This document shows positions 44,760-52,315 of a stretch of DNA of 64,000 bases, in pieces. Every line of letters begins with the position of its first letter. Position 1 is the first letter of the stretch. Position numbers and translations under genes: made by a program. The DNA comes from Mycobacterium sp. M26 (lineage in GTDB: Bacteria; Actinomycetota; Actinomycetes; Mycobacteriales; Mycobacteriaceae). Under the pieces are notes generated by a model. It saw only the letters and a program-made list of their open reading frames with translations, made no database searches and had not been told where the DNA came from. The stretch lies in the NCBI RefSeq assembly GCF_001494595.1, contig NZ_LN929908.1, positions 3,190,467-3,254,466 on the forward strand, read 5' to 3'.

Positions 44760-45428
44760 TTAGCGACGGCCCTTCTTGGCCGGAGCCTTCTTGGCCGGGG
44801 CCTTCTTGGCGGGAGCCTTCTTGGCCGGAGCCTTGGCAGCAGCCTTCTTGACCGGCGCGGCCTTCTTGGCCGGAGCCTTCTTGGCCGGCGCGGCCTTCTT
44901 AGCCGGAGCGGCCTTCTTCACCGGAGCCTTCTTGGCCGGAGCCTTCTTGGCCGGTGCGGCCTTCTTGGCGGGAGCGGCCTTCTTGGCGGGAGCGGCCTTC
45001 TTAGCCGGAGCGGCCTTCTTAGCCGGAGCCGCCTTCTTGGCCGGAGCCTTCTTCACGACGGCCTTACGGACCGCCTTCTTGGCGGCGGCCTTCTTGACCG
45101 GGCCACCGACAGCGCCGCGCTTGACGGCAGGTCCCTCAGCCGGAAGCTTCTGCGCGCCAGAGACAACAGCCTTGAACTGGGCACCGGGGCGGAAGGCGGG
45201 AACGGAGGTCGGCTTCACTTTCACGGTCTCACCGGTGCGCGGGTTGCGCGCAACGCGGGCGGCGCGACGGCGCTGCTCGAAAACACCGAAACCGGTGATG
45301 GTCACACTGTCGCCCTTGTGCACCGCGCGCACAATGGTGTCGACGATGTTCTCGACTGCGTCAGTAGCCTGCCGACGATCCACGTTCAGCTTCGCGGTGA
45401 GAGCGTCGATCAGCTCTGCTTTGTTCAT
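44760..45428 (-). CDS. hupB: Histone-like HU protein HupB with lysine/alanine-rich tail
   Basis: Nucleoid-associated protein that compacts DNA; also linked to iron homeostasis and antibiotic tolerance. Residues 1-92 are a standard HU domain (MNKAELIDALTAKLN, TGFGVFEQRRRAARVARNP, PTSVPAFRPGAQFKAVVS). Residues 105-222 are a histone-H1-like repeat of KKA, PAKK and KKAAPAKK units. At 222 residues it is slightly longer than the 214 of M. tuberculosis HupB, mainly from repeat count. A GGTCC-AGAAA-GGACC stem (45463-45449) sits ten bases before its GGAGG ribosome site and could affect translation. Confidence 0.98.
   Translation of the reverse strand: MNKAELIDALTAKLNVDRRQATDAVENIVDTIVRAVHKGDSVTITGFGVFEQRRRAARVARNPRTGETVKVKPTSVPAFRPGAQFKAVVSGAQKLPAEGPAVKRGAVGGPVKKAAAKKAVRKAVVKKAPAKKAAPAKKAAPAKKAAPAKKAAPAKKAAPAKKAPAKKAPVKKAAPAKKAAPAKKAPAKKAAPVKKAAAKAPAKKAPAKKAPAKKAPAKKGRR
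44763..45100 (-). repeat. Short in-gene repeats encoding the PAKKA/KKA tail of HupB
   Basis: The tail is built from near-identical 12-21 bp units (plus-strand GCCTTCTTGGCCGGAGC and variants) encoding KKAPAKKA and KKAAPAKKA. Such arrays can gain or lose units by slippage, which explains length differences of HupB tails among mycobacteria. Confidence 0.8.
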
Positions 45429-45448
45429 TCAATTCCTCCGAAAACAGT

Positions 45449-45463
45449 GGTCCTTTCTGGACC
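45449..45463 (-). promoter_or_regulatory. Stem-loop in hupB leader, ahead of the ribosome site
   Basis: Minus-strand GGTCC-AGAAA-GGACC with flanking CAGT...ACTG pairing extends to a nine-pair stem with a single bulge, ending ten bases before GGAGG. It could shield or present the ribosome site, but no regulator is known for this element. Confidence 0.4.
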
Positions 45464-45592
45464 GACTGCCAAACACGGTAAACCCAAGGCCAGCAGATTT
45501 CCAAGTGCCACGCCCAATTTCAGGCATTGCTTAGGAGGATTTCAGCAAACCGATTGCCGCCCTAGGGCAGTGAATGTCGCCGCCGCGAACCC

Positions 45593-45607
45593 CCCGCCAG
45601 GGGCGGG
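45593..45607 (-). terminator. Probable leuCD terminator
   Basis: CCCGCC (45593-45598) and GGCGGG (45602-45607) form a six-pair GC stem with a three-base loop, 21 bp after the leuD stop on the minus strand and before the hupB promoter region. Confidence 0.4.
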
Positions 45608-45627
45608 AATTCGGGTCTCGGAAGGCC

Positions 45628-46224
45628 TCAGGAGGGTGTCGAGATGTGCGGTTTCCAGCTCGGCCGCGCCGCTTCGAAGGATTCGATTTCGGAGAGTTTC
45701 CGCAGCGTAAGGCCTATATCGTCGAGTCCTTCGAGCAATCGCCACGCGGTGTAATCGTCAATCGTGAACGGCACCACGGTGGTTCCCGCGGTGATATTCC
45801 GATCTTGAAGATTCACAGTGATTTCCAGCCCCGGATTCTGCTCGAGCAGCTTCCAGAGCAGTTCGACGTCATCCTGAGCCACTTCGGCGGCCAGCAGCCC
45901 GGCCTTGCCGGCGTTGCCCCGGAAGATGTCAGCGAATCGGGACGAGATCACTACTCGGAATCCGTAGTCCATCAGCGCCCACACGGCATGCTCGCGGGAG
46001 GACCCGGTGCCGAAATCCGGGCCGGCGACCAGAACTGAGCCGCGGTCGAATGGGCTCAGATTCAGGATGAATGACGGATCGTTGCGCCACGCGGCGAAAA
46101 GTCCGTCCTCAAAACCCGTTCGGGTGACGCGCTTCAAATAGACCGCCGGAATGATCTGGTCGGTGTCGACATTGGACCGCCGCAACGGAACCCCGATGCC
46201 GGTATGGGTGTGGAAGGCATCCAT
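45628..46224 (-). CDS. leuD: 3-isopropylmalate dehydratase small subunit
   Basis: Small subunit of isopropylmalate isomerase in leucine biosynthesis; forms the swivel domain that pairs with LeuC. The 198 residues contain FHTHTGIGVPLRRSNVDTDQI, PDFGTGSSREHAVWALMDYG and NAGKAGLLAAEVAQDDVEL. Start ATG 46224 has AGGAGA five bases upstream. Its first 91 bp overlap the extended leuC reading frame, because leuC has lost its normal stop (see findings). Ortholog of Rv2987c. Confidence 0.97.
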   Translation of the reverse strand: MDAFHTHTGIGVPLRRSNVDTDQIIPAVYLKRVTRTGFEDGLFAAWRNDPSFILNLSPFDRGSVLVAGPDFGTGSSREHAVWALMDYGFRVVISSRFADIFRGNAGKAGLLAAEVAQDDVELLWKLLEQNPGLEITVNLQDRNITAGTTVVPFTIDDYTAWRLLEGLDDIGLTLRKLSEIESFEAARPSWKPHISTPS

Positions 46225-47660
46225 CGTGTTCTCCTTAGCAGAGCTAGTTTTCGAGATCGGCGGGCGAAGACGGCGGTGGCGGCGGCCACCGCCGGTGACA
46301 CCAGGTGGGTGCGACCGCCCTTACCCTGCCGACCTTCGAAGTTGCGGTTGGACGTCGAGGCGCAGCGCTCCCCCGGCGCCAGCTGATCGGGGTTCATTCC
46401 CAGGCACATCGAGCAGCCGGCCTGGCGCCACTCGGCCCCGGCGGCGGTGAAGATCTCACCCAGGCCTTCGGATTCGGCCTGTGCGCGCACCCGCATCGAC
46501 CCGGGCACAACGAGCATCCGCACGCCGTCGGCGACCTTCCGGCCACGCAGGACATCAGCGACGACCCGCAGATCCTCGATACGCCCGTTGGTGCAGGAGC
46601 CCACAAAGACGGCGTTGACGGCGACGTCCCGCATCGGGGTACCCGGAGCAAGGTCCATATATGCCAAGGCTTTCTCGGCGGCCTGACGTTCCGAATCGGG
46701 CATCAACTCCGGGTCGGGCACCGCTTCGGACAGCGGCACGCCCTGGCCGGGGTTGGTGCCCCAGGTGACGAACGGGCTCAGCGTGCTGGCGTCGATGTCG
46801 ACCTCGGTGTCGAATTCGGCCCCGGGATCGGTCTTCAGCTTCTCCCAAGCCTGCACCGCCGCATCCCAATCCGCGCCGGTCGGGGCATACGGGCGGCCAC
46901 GCAGGAATTCATAGGTGGTCTCGTCGGGGGCGACCAGCCCGGCCCGCGCACCGGCCTCGATGCTCATATTGCAGATCGTCATCCGGCCTTCCATCGACAG
47001 CGATTCGATGGCGCTGCCCCGGTATTCGATGACATAGCCCTGGCCGCCGCCGGTGCCGATCTTGGCGATGACCGCCAGGATGATGTCCTTGGCCGTCACC
47101 CCGGGGGGCAATTTCCCGTCGACGTTGACCGCCATGGTCTTGAACGGACGCAGCGGAAGTGTTTGTGTCGCCAGCACATGTTCGACCTCCGAGGTGCCGA
47201 TCCCCATTGCCAGCGCGCCGAAGGCACCATGGGTGGAGGTGTGGCTGTCGCCGCAGACGATCGTCATACCGGGCTGCGTCAGCCCGAGCTGCGGTCCCAT
47301 CACGTGCACGATGCCCTGCTCGGCATCGCCCATCGGGTGCAACCGGATTCCGAATTCGGCGCAGTTGCGTCGCAGGGTCTCGACCTGGGTGCGCGAGATG
47401 GGGTCGGCGATCGGCTTGTCGATGTCGACGGTCGGGACGTTGTGGTCCTCGGTGGCGATCGTCAGATCGGGCCGGTGCACCGGGCGTCCGGCCAGCCGCA
47501 GTCCGTCGAAGGCCTGCGGGCTGGTCACCTCGTGGATGAGATGCAGATCGATGTAGATCAAATCGGGCTCACGCGAGGCACCGCTGCCGGTACCCGCGAC
47601 CACGACGTGGTCGTCCCACACCTTCTCGGGCAGCGTTCTGGGCTTGTCGATTTGGGCCAT
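46134..47660 (-). CDS. leuC: 3-isopropylmalate dehydratase large subunit, C-terminal frameshift
   Basis: Large [4Fe-4S] subunit of isopropylmalate isomerase. CGDSHTSTHGAFGA, the iron-sulfur cysteines in VGSCTNGRIEDL and CSMCLGMNPDQL, and STSNRNFEGRQGKGGRTHL are intact. After VSPAVAAATAV the frame diverges: the reading continues FARRSRKLALL... into leuD for about 32 more codons, ending at 46134 (508 residues). In another frame the expected LeuC tail SPADLEN* is still present, with its TAG at 46246-46244. This indicates a short deletion. The core enzyme is complete, so activity may survive. Start ATG 47660. Confidence 0.93.
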   Translation of the reverse strand: MAQIDKPRTLPEKVWDDHVVVAGTGSGASREPDLIYIDLHLIHEVTSPQAFDGLRLAGRPVHRPDLTIATEDHNVPTVDIDKPIADPISRTQVETLRRNCAEFGIRLHPMGDAEQGIVHVMGPQLGLTQPGMTIVCGDSHTSTHGAFGALAMGIGTSEVEHVLATQTLPLRPFKTMAVNVDGKLPPGVTAKDIILAVIAKIGTGGGQGYVIEYRGSAIESLSMEGRMTICNMSIEAGARAGLVAPDETTYEFLRGRPYAPTGADWDAAVQAWEKLKTDPGAEFDTEVDIDASTLSPFVTWGTNPGQGVPLSEAVPDPELMPDSERQAAEKALAYMDLAPGTPMRDVAVNAVFVGSCTNGRIEDLRVVADVLRGRKVADGVRMLVVPGSMRVRAQAESEGLGEIFTAAGAEWRQAGCSMCLGMNPDQLAPGERCASTSNRNFEGRQGKGGRTHLVSPAVAAATAVFARRSRKLALLRRTRWMPSTPIPASGFRCGGPMSTPTRSFRRSI

Positions 47661-47726
47661 CACTTCTCGATTCCTCCGTCGGCCAGCCTCGGTCGGAAAC
47701 TGGCCATCTCACATTTCGGGACGTTA

Positions 47727-47742
47727 GTATCTCGATATGAGA
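47727..47742. promoter_or_regulatory. IclR-type operator overlapping the regulator start
   Basis: Minus strand TCTCATATCGAGATAC; plus strand TCTCgatatGAGA at 47730-47742 is a palindrome that includes the ATG of the IclR gene (47737). It lies in the 76-bp gap between leuC and the regulator. A close relative (TCTCATATCCTGAGATAC) occurs at 55927-55944. Autoregulation and leuCD control are inferred from position. Confidence 0.5.
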
Positions 47743-48438
47743 CAGGATAGCGGCATCGGCGTGCTCGACAAAGCCGTGGGGGTACTGCACTCGATTGCCG
47801 AGTCCCCGTGCGGCCTAGCCGAACTCTGCGAGCGCACCGGGCTCCCCCGCGCCACCGCGCACCGGCTGGCCGCCGGACTGGAGACGCACCGCCTGCTGGC
47901 GCGTGACAGCGCCGGGCGCTGGCGGCTCGGTCCTGCACTCAGCGAGCTCGCCGCCCAGGTCAGCGATCCCCTGCTTGCGGCGGGCGCGACGATCCTGCCC
48001 CGGCTGCGCGAGATCACCGGCGAGAGCGTCCAGCTCTACCGCCGTGAGGGCACGTCGCGGGTGTGCATCGCCGCCCTGGAACCTCCTGCCGGGCTTCGCG
48101 ATACGGTGCCGGTCGGGGCCCGCCTGCCGATGACGGCGGGATCCGGCGCCAAGGTGCTGCTGGCCTACAGCGATGCCGCCACCCAGCAGGCCGTGCTGCC
48201 GTCGGCCAAGTTCACCGAGCGGACACTGGCCGAGGTTCGCCGCCGCGGCTGGGCCCAGAGCGCGGCCGAACGCGAGCCCGGGGTCGCCAGTGTGTCTGCG
48301 CCGGTTCGGGATCGTGCCGGGGCGGTGATCGCCGCGGTGTCGGTCTCCGGACCGATCGACCGGATGGGCCGTCGACCCGGCGCACGCTGGGCCGCCGATC
48401 TGCTGTCAGCCTCCGAAGCGCTCACCCGCCGGTTGTGA
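47737..48438 (+). CDS. IclR-family transcriptional regulator of leucine biosynthesis (NdgR/LtbR-like)
   Basis: 233-residue IclR regulator: N-terminal winged helix-turn-helix (GLAELCERTGLPRATAHRLA, residues 26-45) and C-terminal effector domain (LREITGESVQLYRREGTSR to the end). Position divergent from leuCD is the same as Rv2989 and the NdgR/LtbR regulators of Streptomyces and Corynebacterium, which bind leuCD promoters. It is probably autoregulated through the palindrome that overlaps its start codon. Effector unknown; leucine or a precursor is a guess. Confidence 0.88.
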   Translation: MRQDSGIGVLDKAVGVLHSIAESPCGLAELCERTGLPRATAHRLAAGLETHRLLARDSAGRWRLGPALSELAAQVSDPLLAAGATILPRLREITGESVQLYRREGTSRVCIAALEPPAGLRDTVPVGARLPMTAGSGAKVLLAYSDAATQQAVLPSAKFTERTLAEVRRRGWAQSAAEREPGVASVSAPVRDRAGAVIAAVSVSGPIDRMGRRPGARWAADLLSASEALTRRL

Positions 48439-48506
48439 TCAGAGCCCGAAACCGCGTAGTGAGACGCCCCCGCAACCGCGACTGAGACACCTGCCACACT
48501 GACGCC

Positions 48507-49004
48507 ATGGGAACCAACCAGCGCAACCAGATCGTCATGACCGACGAGGAGATCACCGACTTCGTCGCCCGCAGTCGCACGGGCACGATGGCCACGGTCG
48601 GCCCGGACGGCCAGCCCCATCTGGTGGCGATGTGGTACGGCGTGATCGACGGCGAGATCTGGGTCGAAACCAAGGCCAAATCCCAGAAGACGGTCAACCT
48701 GCGCCGCAACCCGCGGGTGAGTTTCCTCATCGAGGACGGCGACACCTACGACACCCTGCGCGGCGTCGCATTCGAAGGTGTCGCCGAGATCGTCGAGGAT
48801 CCCGACACCATCTTCGCCGTCGGCGTCAACGTCTGGGAGCGCTACAACGGCCCCTACTCCGATGACCTCAAGCCCGCCGTCGACATGATGATGAACAAGC
48901 GCATCGCGGTGCGGATCGTCACCAACCGCACCCGGTCCTGGGACCATCGCAAGCTCGGCCTGCCGGCCATGCCGCTGGCCGGGTCCACCGCACCGCAGCA
49001 GTGA
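48507..49004 (+). CDS. FDOR-B / PNPOx-like family protein, probably F420-binding
   Basis: 165-residue split-barrel flavin/deazaflavin oxidoreductase fold protein, similar to Rv2991. TMATVGPDGQPHLVAMWY, KAKSQKTVNLRRNPRVSFLIEDGD and EGVAEIVEDP are typical of F420-binding FDOR-B proteins. Probably binds F420H2 and reduces a small molecule; substrate not known. It lies two genes after leuCD, alone on the plus strand. Confidence 0.86.
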   Translation: MGTNQRNQIVMTDEEITDFVARSRTGTMATVGPDGQPHLVAMWYGVIDGEIWVETKAKSQKTVNLRRNPRVSFLIEDGDTYDTLRGVAFEGVAEIVEDPDTIFAVGVNVWERYNGPYSDDLKPAVDMMMNKRIAVRIVTNRTRSWDHRKLGLPAMPLAGSTAPQQ

Positions 49005-49014
49005 GAGCGACCGG

Positions 49015-50532
49015 TCAGGGCCGGCGACCGTAGCGGTCGCCGCCCCACCGGAAACTGTTGACGTACTTGCCCATGTCCATGGCGAGTTCCATGTTGGCCC
49101 CCGACGGATGGCCGCTGCCGTAGTCCGGGCTGAACTCGTGATAAGGCCCGACCGCGGCCGCGATCAGCGCGTAGTCATGTTTGACCGCGGCCATCACGAT
49201 GACCCGCAGCCTGGTGAACGAGGCCGCCGAATCCCGCGAGTACACGTCGGCGACCACGCCGTATCCGGGCTGGTAACCCACCGAGGCATTGGGGATTTCG
49301 TAGCTGACGACGGCGTCCGGGTACTTCGCCCGCAACACCTGCTCGACGATCTGCCGGGGTGTGCGTGCGCTCGCGGGTTCCCCGAACAGCACCATGGTTC
49401 CGGTGTCGCCACCGAGATAGTTGAGTTGGACGCCGTGTAATCCCTGCGGTTCGAACGTCACCTGATAGGCCGCGCCCTGCTCGGGGTAGGCCACCGAGAA
49501 CGCCCCGTTGTCGCCGCTGTAGCGCGGGTTGGTCTCCACCGGCGTTCCCAGCGGCGGTCGCCCGCAATCCGGCGGGCACACATACGCCTTGGCCGGCGGT
49601 GTGATCAGAGCCGACGTCCCGGCACCGAGTGCGGCGACGAGCGCGAGGACCCCGACCAACGGCACCAGCACGCGACGGTAGGTGGTCGGCCGCGGCTCAG
49701 GGACATCAGATGTGCCGTCCCCCACCGCAGGTGTCCGTCCGATCGCGATACGCAACGCGATTACGGCGAGCAGCGCGATACCGAGTTGCACGGCGATGTA
49801 CGGCCGCACCGGCAGCGGCGAGACGTCCACCAGTCCCAGCGCGGTCACCACGAGCAGCACCACGGCCAGCGCACCCGCCTGAGCCCGGCGGGTCGACCAG
49901 AGGCTGAGTCCGAAGATGCCACCGACTGCCAGGCAGGCCAACGGCCAGGCCAGCCCCTCGACGATCGCTTCGGCGAGCAGGCTTTCCGCGGACTGGTCGT
50001 GGGTGGTGACACCCAAGGCCAACTGCGGCCACAGCAGAACGGCGGTGGCGCCGGCATTGAAGACGGTCGCACCCACCGCGCCGACGGCCATGCCGCTCAG
50101 GGGTTCCCGGATCGACCGGCCCGTCACCCGCACCACCACAGCGGGAGCCACCATCAACAGCGCACCGCTGGCCGGAATTGCGACCCCGGACAGCAGGATG
50201 TGACCCAGGTCGGTCTGGGCACCCAGTGCGGCGCTGTAGGCCTGGGCCACCACCGGACCCACGATGAACGCCCACCCCATGCCCAGCCCGAGGCCGACGA
50301 CACCCGCGGTCGCCACCGCGCGCACCGGCAGCCGGATCTGCCGGGCATAGAGGACCACGATGATCGCCAACCCGAAGCAGGCCAGCGTGATCATCGGCGC
50401 CTGGAATCGCACCAACGCGAAGCCGGCCAGCGCCACCACGAAGACGAGCAGACCGGCGCTGAATACCGGGCGTTCCGTGGCGGACAGTCGCGGAAAGAGC
50501 GCACCTGCCGGCGCAAAGAGCTTGTCCGGCAA
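49015..50532 (-). CDS. Multi-spanning membrane protein with extracytoplasmic C-terminal domain, unknown function
   Basis: Unrecognised protein of about 505 residues. It has about eight hydrophobic segments in the first 300 residues (such as VFSAGLLVFVVALAGFALV and MITLACFGLAIIVVLY) and a ninth (VLVPLVGVLALVAALGAG). The following 180-residue domain begins AYVCPPDCGRPPLGTP and is rich in Tyr, Gly and Val. Start is uncertain: TTG 50532 (used here) or ATG 50589, which would overlap the protease gene. It directly follows the S53 protease gene on the same strand, so the two may act together. No family name can be given. Confidence 0.7.
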   Translation of the reverse strand: MPDKLFAPAGALFPRLSATERPVFSAGLLVFVVALAGFALVRFQAPMITLACFGLAIIVVLYARQIRLPVRAVATAGVVGLGLGMGWAFIVGPVVAQAYSAALGAQTDLGHILLSGVAIPASGALLMVAPAVVVRVTGRSIREPLSGMAVGAVGATVFNAGATAVLLWPQLALGVTTHDQSAESLLAEAIVEGLAWPLACLAVGGIFGLSLWSTRRAQAGALAVVLLVVTALGLVDVSPLPVRPYIAVQLGIALLAVIALRIAIGRTPAVGDGTSDVPEPRPTTYRRVLVPLVGVLALVAALGAGTSALITPPAKAYVCPPDCGRPPLGTPVETNPRYSGDNGAFSVAYPEQGAAYQVTFEPQGLHGVQLNYLGGDTGTMVLFGEPASARTPRQIVEQVLRAKYPDAVVSYEIPNASVGYQPGYGVVADVYSRDSAASFTRLRVIVMAAVKHDYALIAAAVGPYHEFSPDYGSGHPSGANMELAMDMGKYVNSFRWGGDRYGRRP

Positions 50533-50536
50533 CGGC

Positions 50537-52054
50537 TTAACCGCCGACGGGCAGGTAATCGCCGGCGATCGAGCGCGCGGTCTGCGCATCGAGGAGGTCG
50601 CTGGCCAGGTTGGCGACGTTGGGGCTGCCGAGTCCGGTCACGAGGTCGTATCCGTCGCCAGGCACGTCGACGGCGTTGCTGCCCAACGTGATGTCGCGGA
50701 ATCCCGGCAGGTGCGCCCCTTCGGCCACCCGATACAGCAGGGTGTTGATGTCACCGAGCGGCCGGCCGCCGCGGTCGATCACATACTGGTTCATCAACAC
50801 GGTGAACGCCGCCCAGATCGGTGCGGACTGTGAGGTACCGCCGCCGACCATCGTCGACTGCTGGTAGATCAGCTTCACTCCGGTGAAGGGGTCGGCGACC
50901 GCGGACACGTCGGGCACCAACCGGTGCTCGGTGTCGCGTTCCAGCGACAGCTCGTGCTGATAGGCGGGACGGGCGAACAACCGCGACACTCCCCCGCTGG
51001 TGCCCTGGGACAGCGGCACATCCACCCAGGCGCTCTCGTCGAGCCAGCGGCCCTGCATATCGGTCGACAGTGTGGTGCCACCGACGGACGTGATCTCCGG
51101 AAGCGAGGCGACCGAGTCCACCCCGACGTCATCGGGGCCGGGCGCCGCCGACCAGTCCTCGCCGCCCTTGCATTCCAGGCCGCCGGCATCGCCGCTGGCG
51201 TCGAACACCGCGATACCGCGCCGATGCGCATTGGTCAGCGCATCACGGACCGGCTCGAGGTCGGCCGCGGTGACCATCGCTTCGCAACCCCACCCGATCG
51301 ACAGGCTCCACACCGAACCCGGGTACTGGCGGGCCGCGTCGTCGAACATCCGGCCGATCTTCTCGAAAGCGCCGCCGGCCACCAGCGTCGGCCGGGCGTT
51401 GACCACCACCAGCCGGGCGTCGGGGGCGATGGCGTGCGCCACCTCCAGATCCATCACCGTCTCACCGTGCGGCTCGCTGAGCGGGCCGTCGATCACCACC
51501 GGCGTGAACCGCGGCAACCCGGAGGTGTCGGAGAACATGTCCAGATCGCGTTGGTCGAACCCGTCGAACGCGAAGAACACGATCGTCTGACCCTTGCCGG
51601 TGTAGCCGGCCTCGGCCAGCGGGGTCGCGTTGTAAGCCGTCAGCAGGTGCTGCGGGCTCAGGCCGGGGCGGGGCACGTCGAGCGGCAGCACCGGGCGCGC
51701 CATCCGATACGGCAGATAGCTCAGGATGCGGCCGACGGCGGTGGTCTCGGTCCGCACGGCGGCAGGCACGTCGGGCTGGCGCGGTGAGGCGTAGAAGGTC
51801 TGGCCGCGCCGGCCCCGGTAGTCGTGGATGGGGACGGCGAAGGCCTCGGCGAGTCGCGGCGCGGGTCCGGCGACGACGGCCCAGTCGTCGCCGTCACGCC
51901 AGCGCACCGTCAGTCCGCGCGACTGCGCCCACTCGATGAGTGTGGCGGGGCGCGTTCCGCCGGACAGCGTGACGGTCAGCTGGGCGTCGGCGGCGTGCGA
52001 GGGACCGAGGTTGGTCGAGGCGGCCAGCAGCGAGGCGTACGGGCCGGTGATCAC
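50537..52054 (-). CDS. Sedolisin-family (S53) serine-carboxyl protease, catalytic reading frame
   Basis: 505-residue frame with a sedolisin core. The catalytic Glu and Asp are in HGETVMDLEVAHAIAPDA (residues 187-204), the oxyanion Asp in DASGDAGG, and the nucleophile Ser in VGGGTSQSAPIWAAF; the Ca2+-binding GYDLVTGLGSPN is at the C terminus. An N-terminal propeptide-like region (ADAQLTVTLSGGTRPATLIEW) is present. This frame begins at a GTG (52054) inside a tandem repeat, and the natural signal/anchor segment lies in a different frame upstream because of a 76-bp duplication. As written it lacks an export signal. See the repeat and fragment entries. Confidence 0.88.
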   Translation of the reverse strand: MITGPYASLLAASTNLGPSHAADAQLTVTLSGGTRPATLIEWAQSRGLTVRWRDGDDWAVVAGPAPRLAEAFAVPIHDYRGRRGQTFYASPRQPDVPAAVRTETTAVGRILSYLPYRMARPVLPLDVPRPGLSPQHLLTAYNATPLAEAGYTGKGQTIVFFAFDGFDQRDLDMFSDTSGLPRFTPVVIDGPLSEPHGETVMDLEVAHAIAPDARLVVVNARPTLVAGGAFEKIGRMFDDAARQYPGSVWSLSIGWGCEAMVTAADLEPVRDALTNAHRRGIAVFDASGDAGGLECKGGEDWSAAPGPDDVGVDSVASLPEITSVGGTTLSTDMQGRWLDESAWVDVPLSQGTSGGVSRLFARPAYQHELSLERDTEHRLVPDVSAVADPFTGVKLIYQQSTMVGGGTSQSAPIWAAFTVLMNQYVIDRGGRPLGDINTLLYRVAEGAHLPGFRDITLGSNAVDVPGDGYDLVTGLGSPNVANLASDLLDAQTARSIAGDYLPVGG

Positions 52055-52142
52055 CGGCCCGTACGCCTCCGTGCGAGGGACCGAGGTTGGTCGAGGCGGC
52101 CAGCAGCGAGGCGTACGGGCCGGTGATCACCGGCCCGTACGC
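51995..52142. repeat. 76-bp period tandem duplication in the S53 protease gene
   Basis: Positions 51995-52066 and 52071-52142 are identical over 72 bp; the two copies start 76 bp apart and are separated by CTCC. Because 76 is not a multiple of three, the duplication shifts the protease frame. Each copy contains a perfect 32-bp palindrome (52035-52066 and 52111-52142), extending to 38 bp in the first copy (52032-52069). Confidence 0.92.
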
Positions 52143-52250
52143 GGCCAGCCGCGAGGGCCAGGGGCCCGCCGCGGCGGCCACGATCAGCAGCACGGTGACA
52201 GCGATGATCACCGGCCGGCCTCGCCTGCGGGTGCCCTGGTCGCCGTTCAT
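52070..52250 (-). pseudogene. Displaced N-terminal segment of the S53 protease (signal/anchor)
   Basis: From ATG 52250 the minus strand encodes MNGDQGTRRRGRPVIIAV, then a hydrophobic segment (VIIAVTVLLIVAAAAGPW) and the same YGPVITGPYASLLAASTN that begins the main frame, so it is the missing N terminus. After the second copy (in transcript order) the frame is lost and stop codons follow. Removing one 76-bp copy would join them into a 545-residue protein with an N-terminal signal/anchor, in frame with the catalytic part. Confidence 0.75.
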
Positions 52251-52315
52251 CGCGCAATCCTCTCAGCAAAGATTCTCAGCGCGAATTATGCCCCTTCATC
52301 CGACCGGGCAGACCG

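Noticed and set aside
44763..45100. CRISPR-like repeat array
   Set aside because: The repeats are in-frame parts of hupB with no unique spacers of uniform length and no cas genes.
44776..45534. Plus-strand frame rich in AFLAGA repeats
   Set aside because: Reverse complement of the HupB PAKKA repeats; not a membrane protein.
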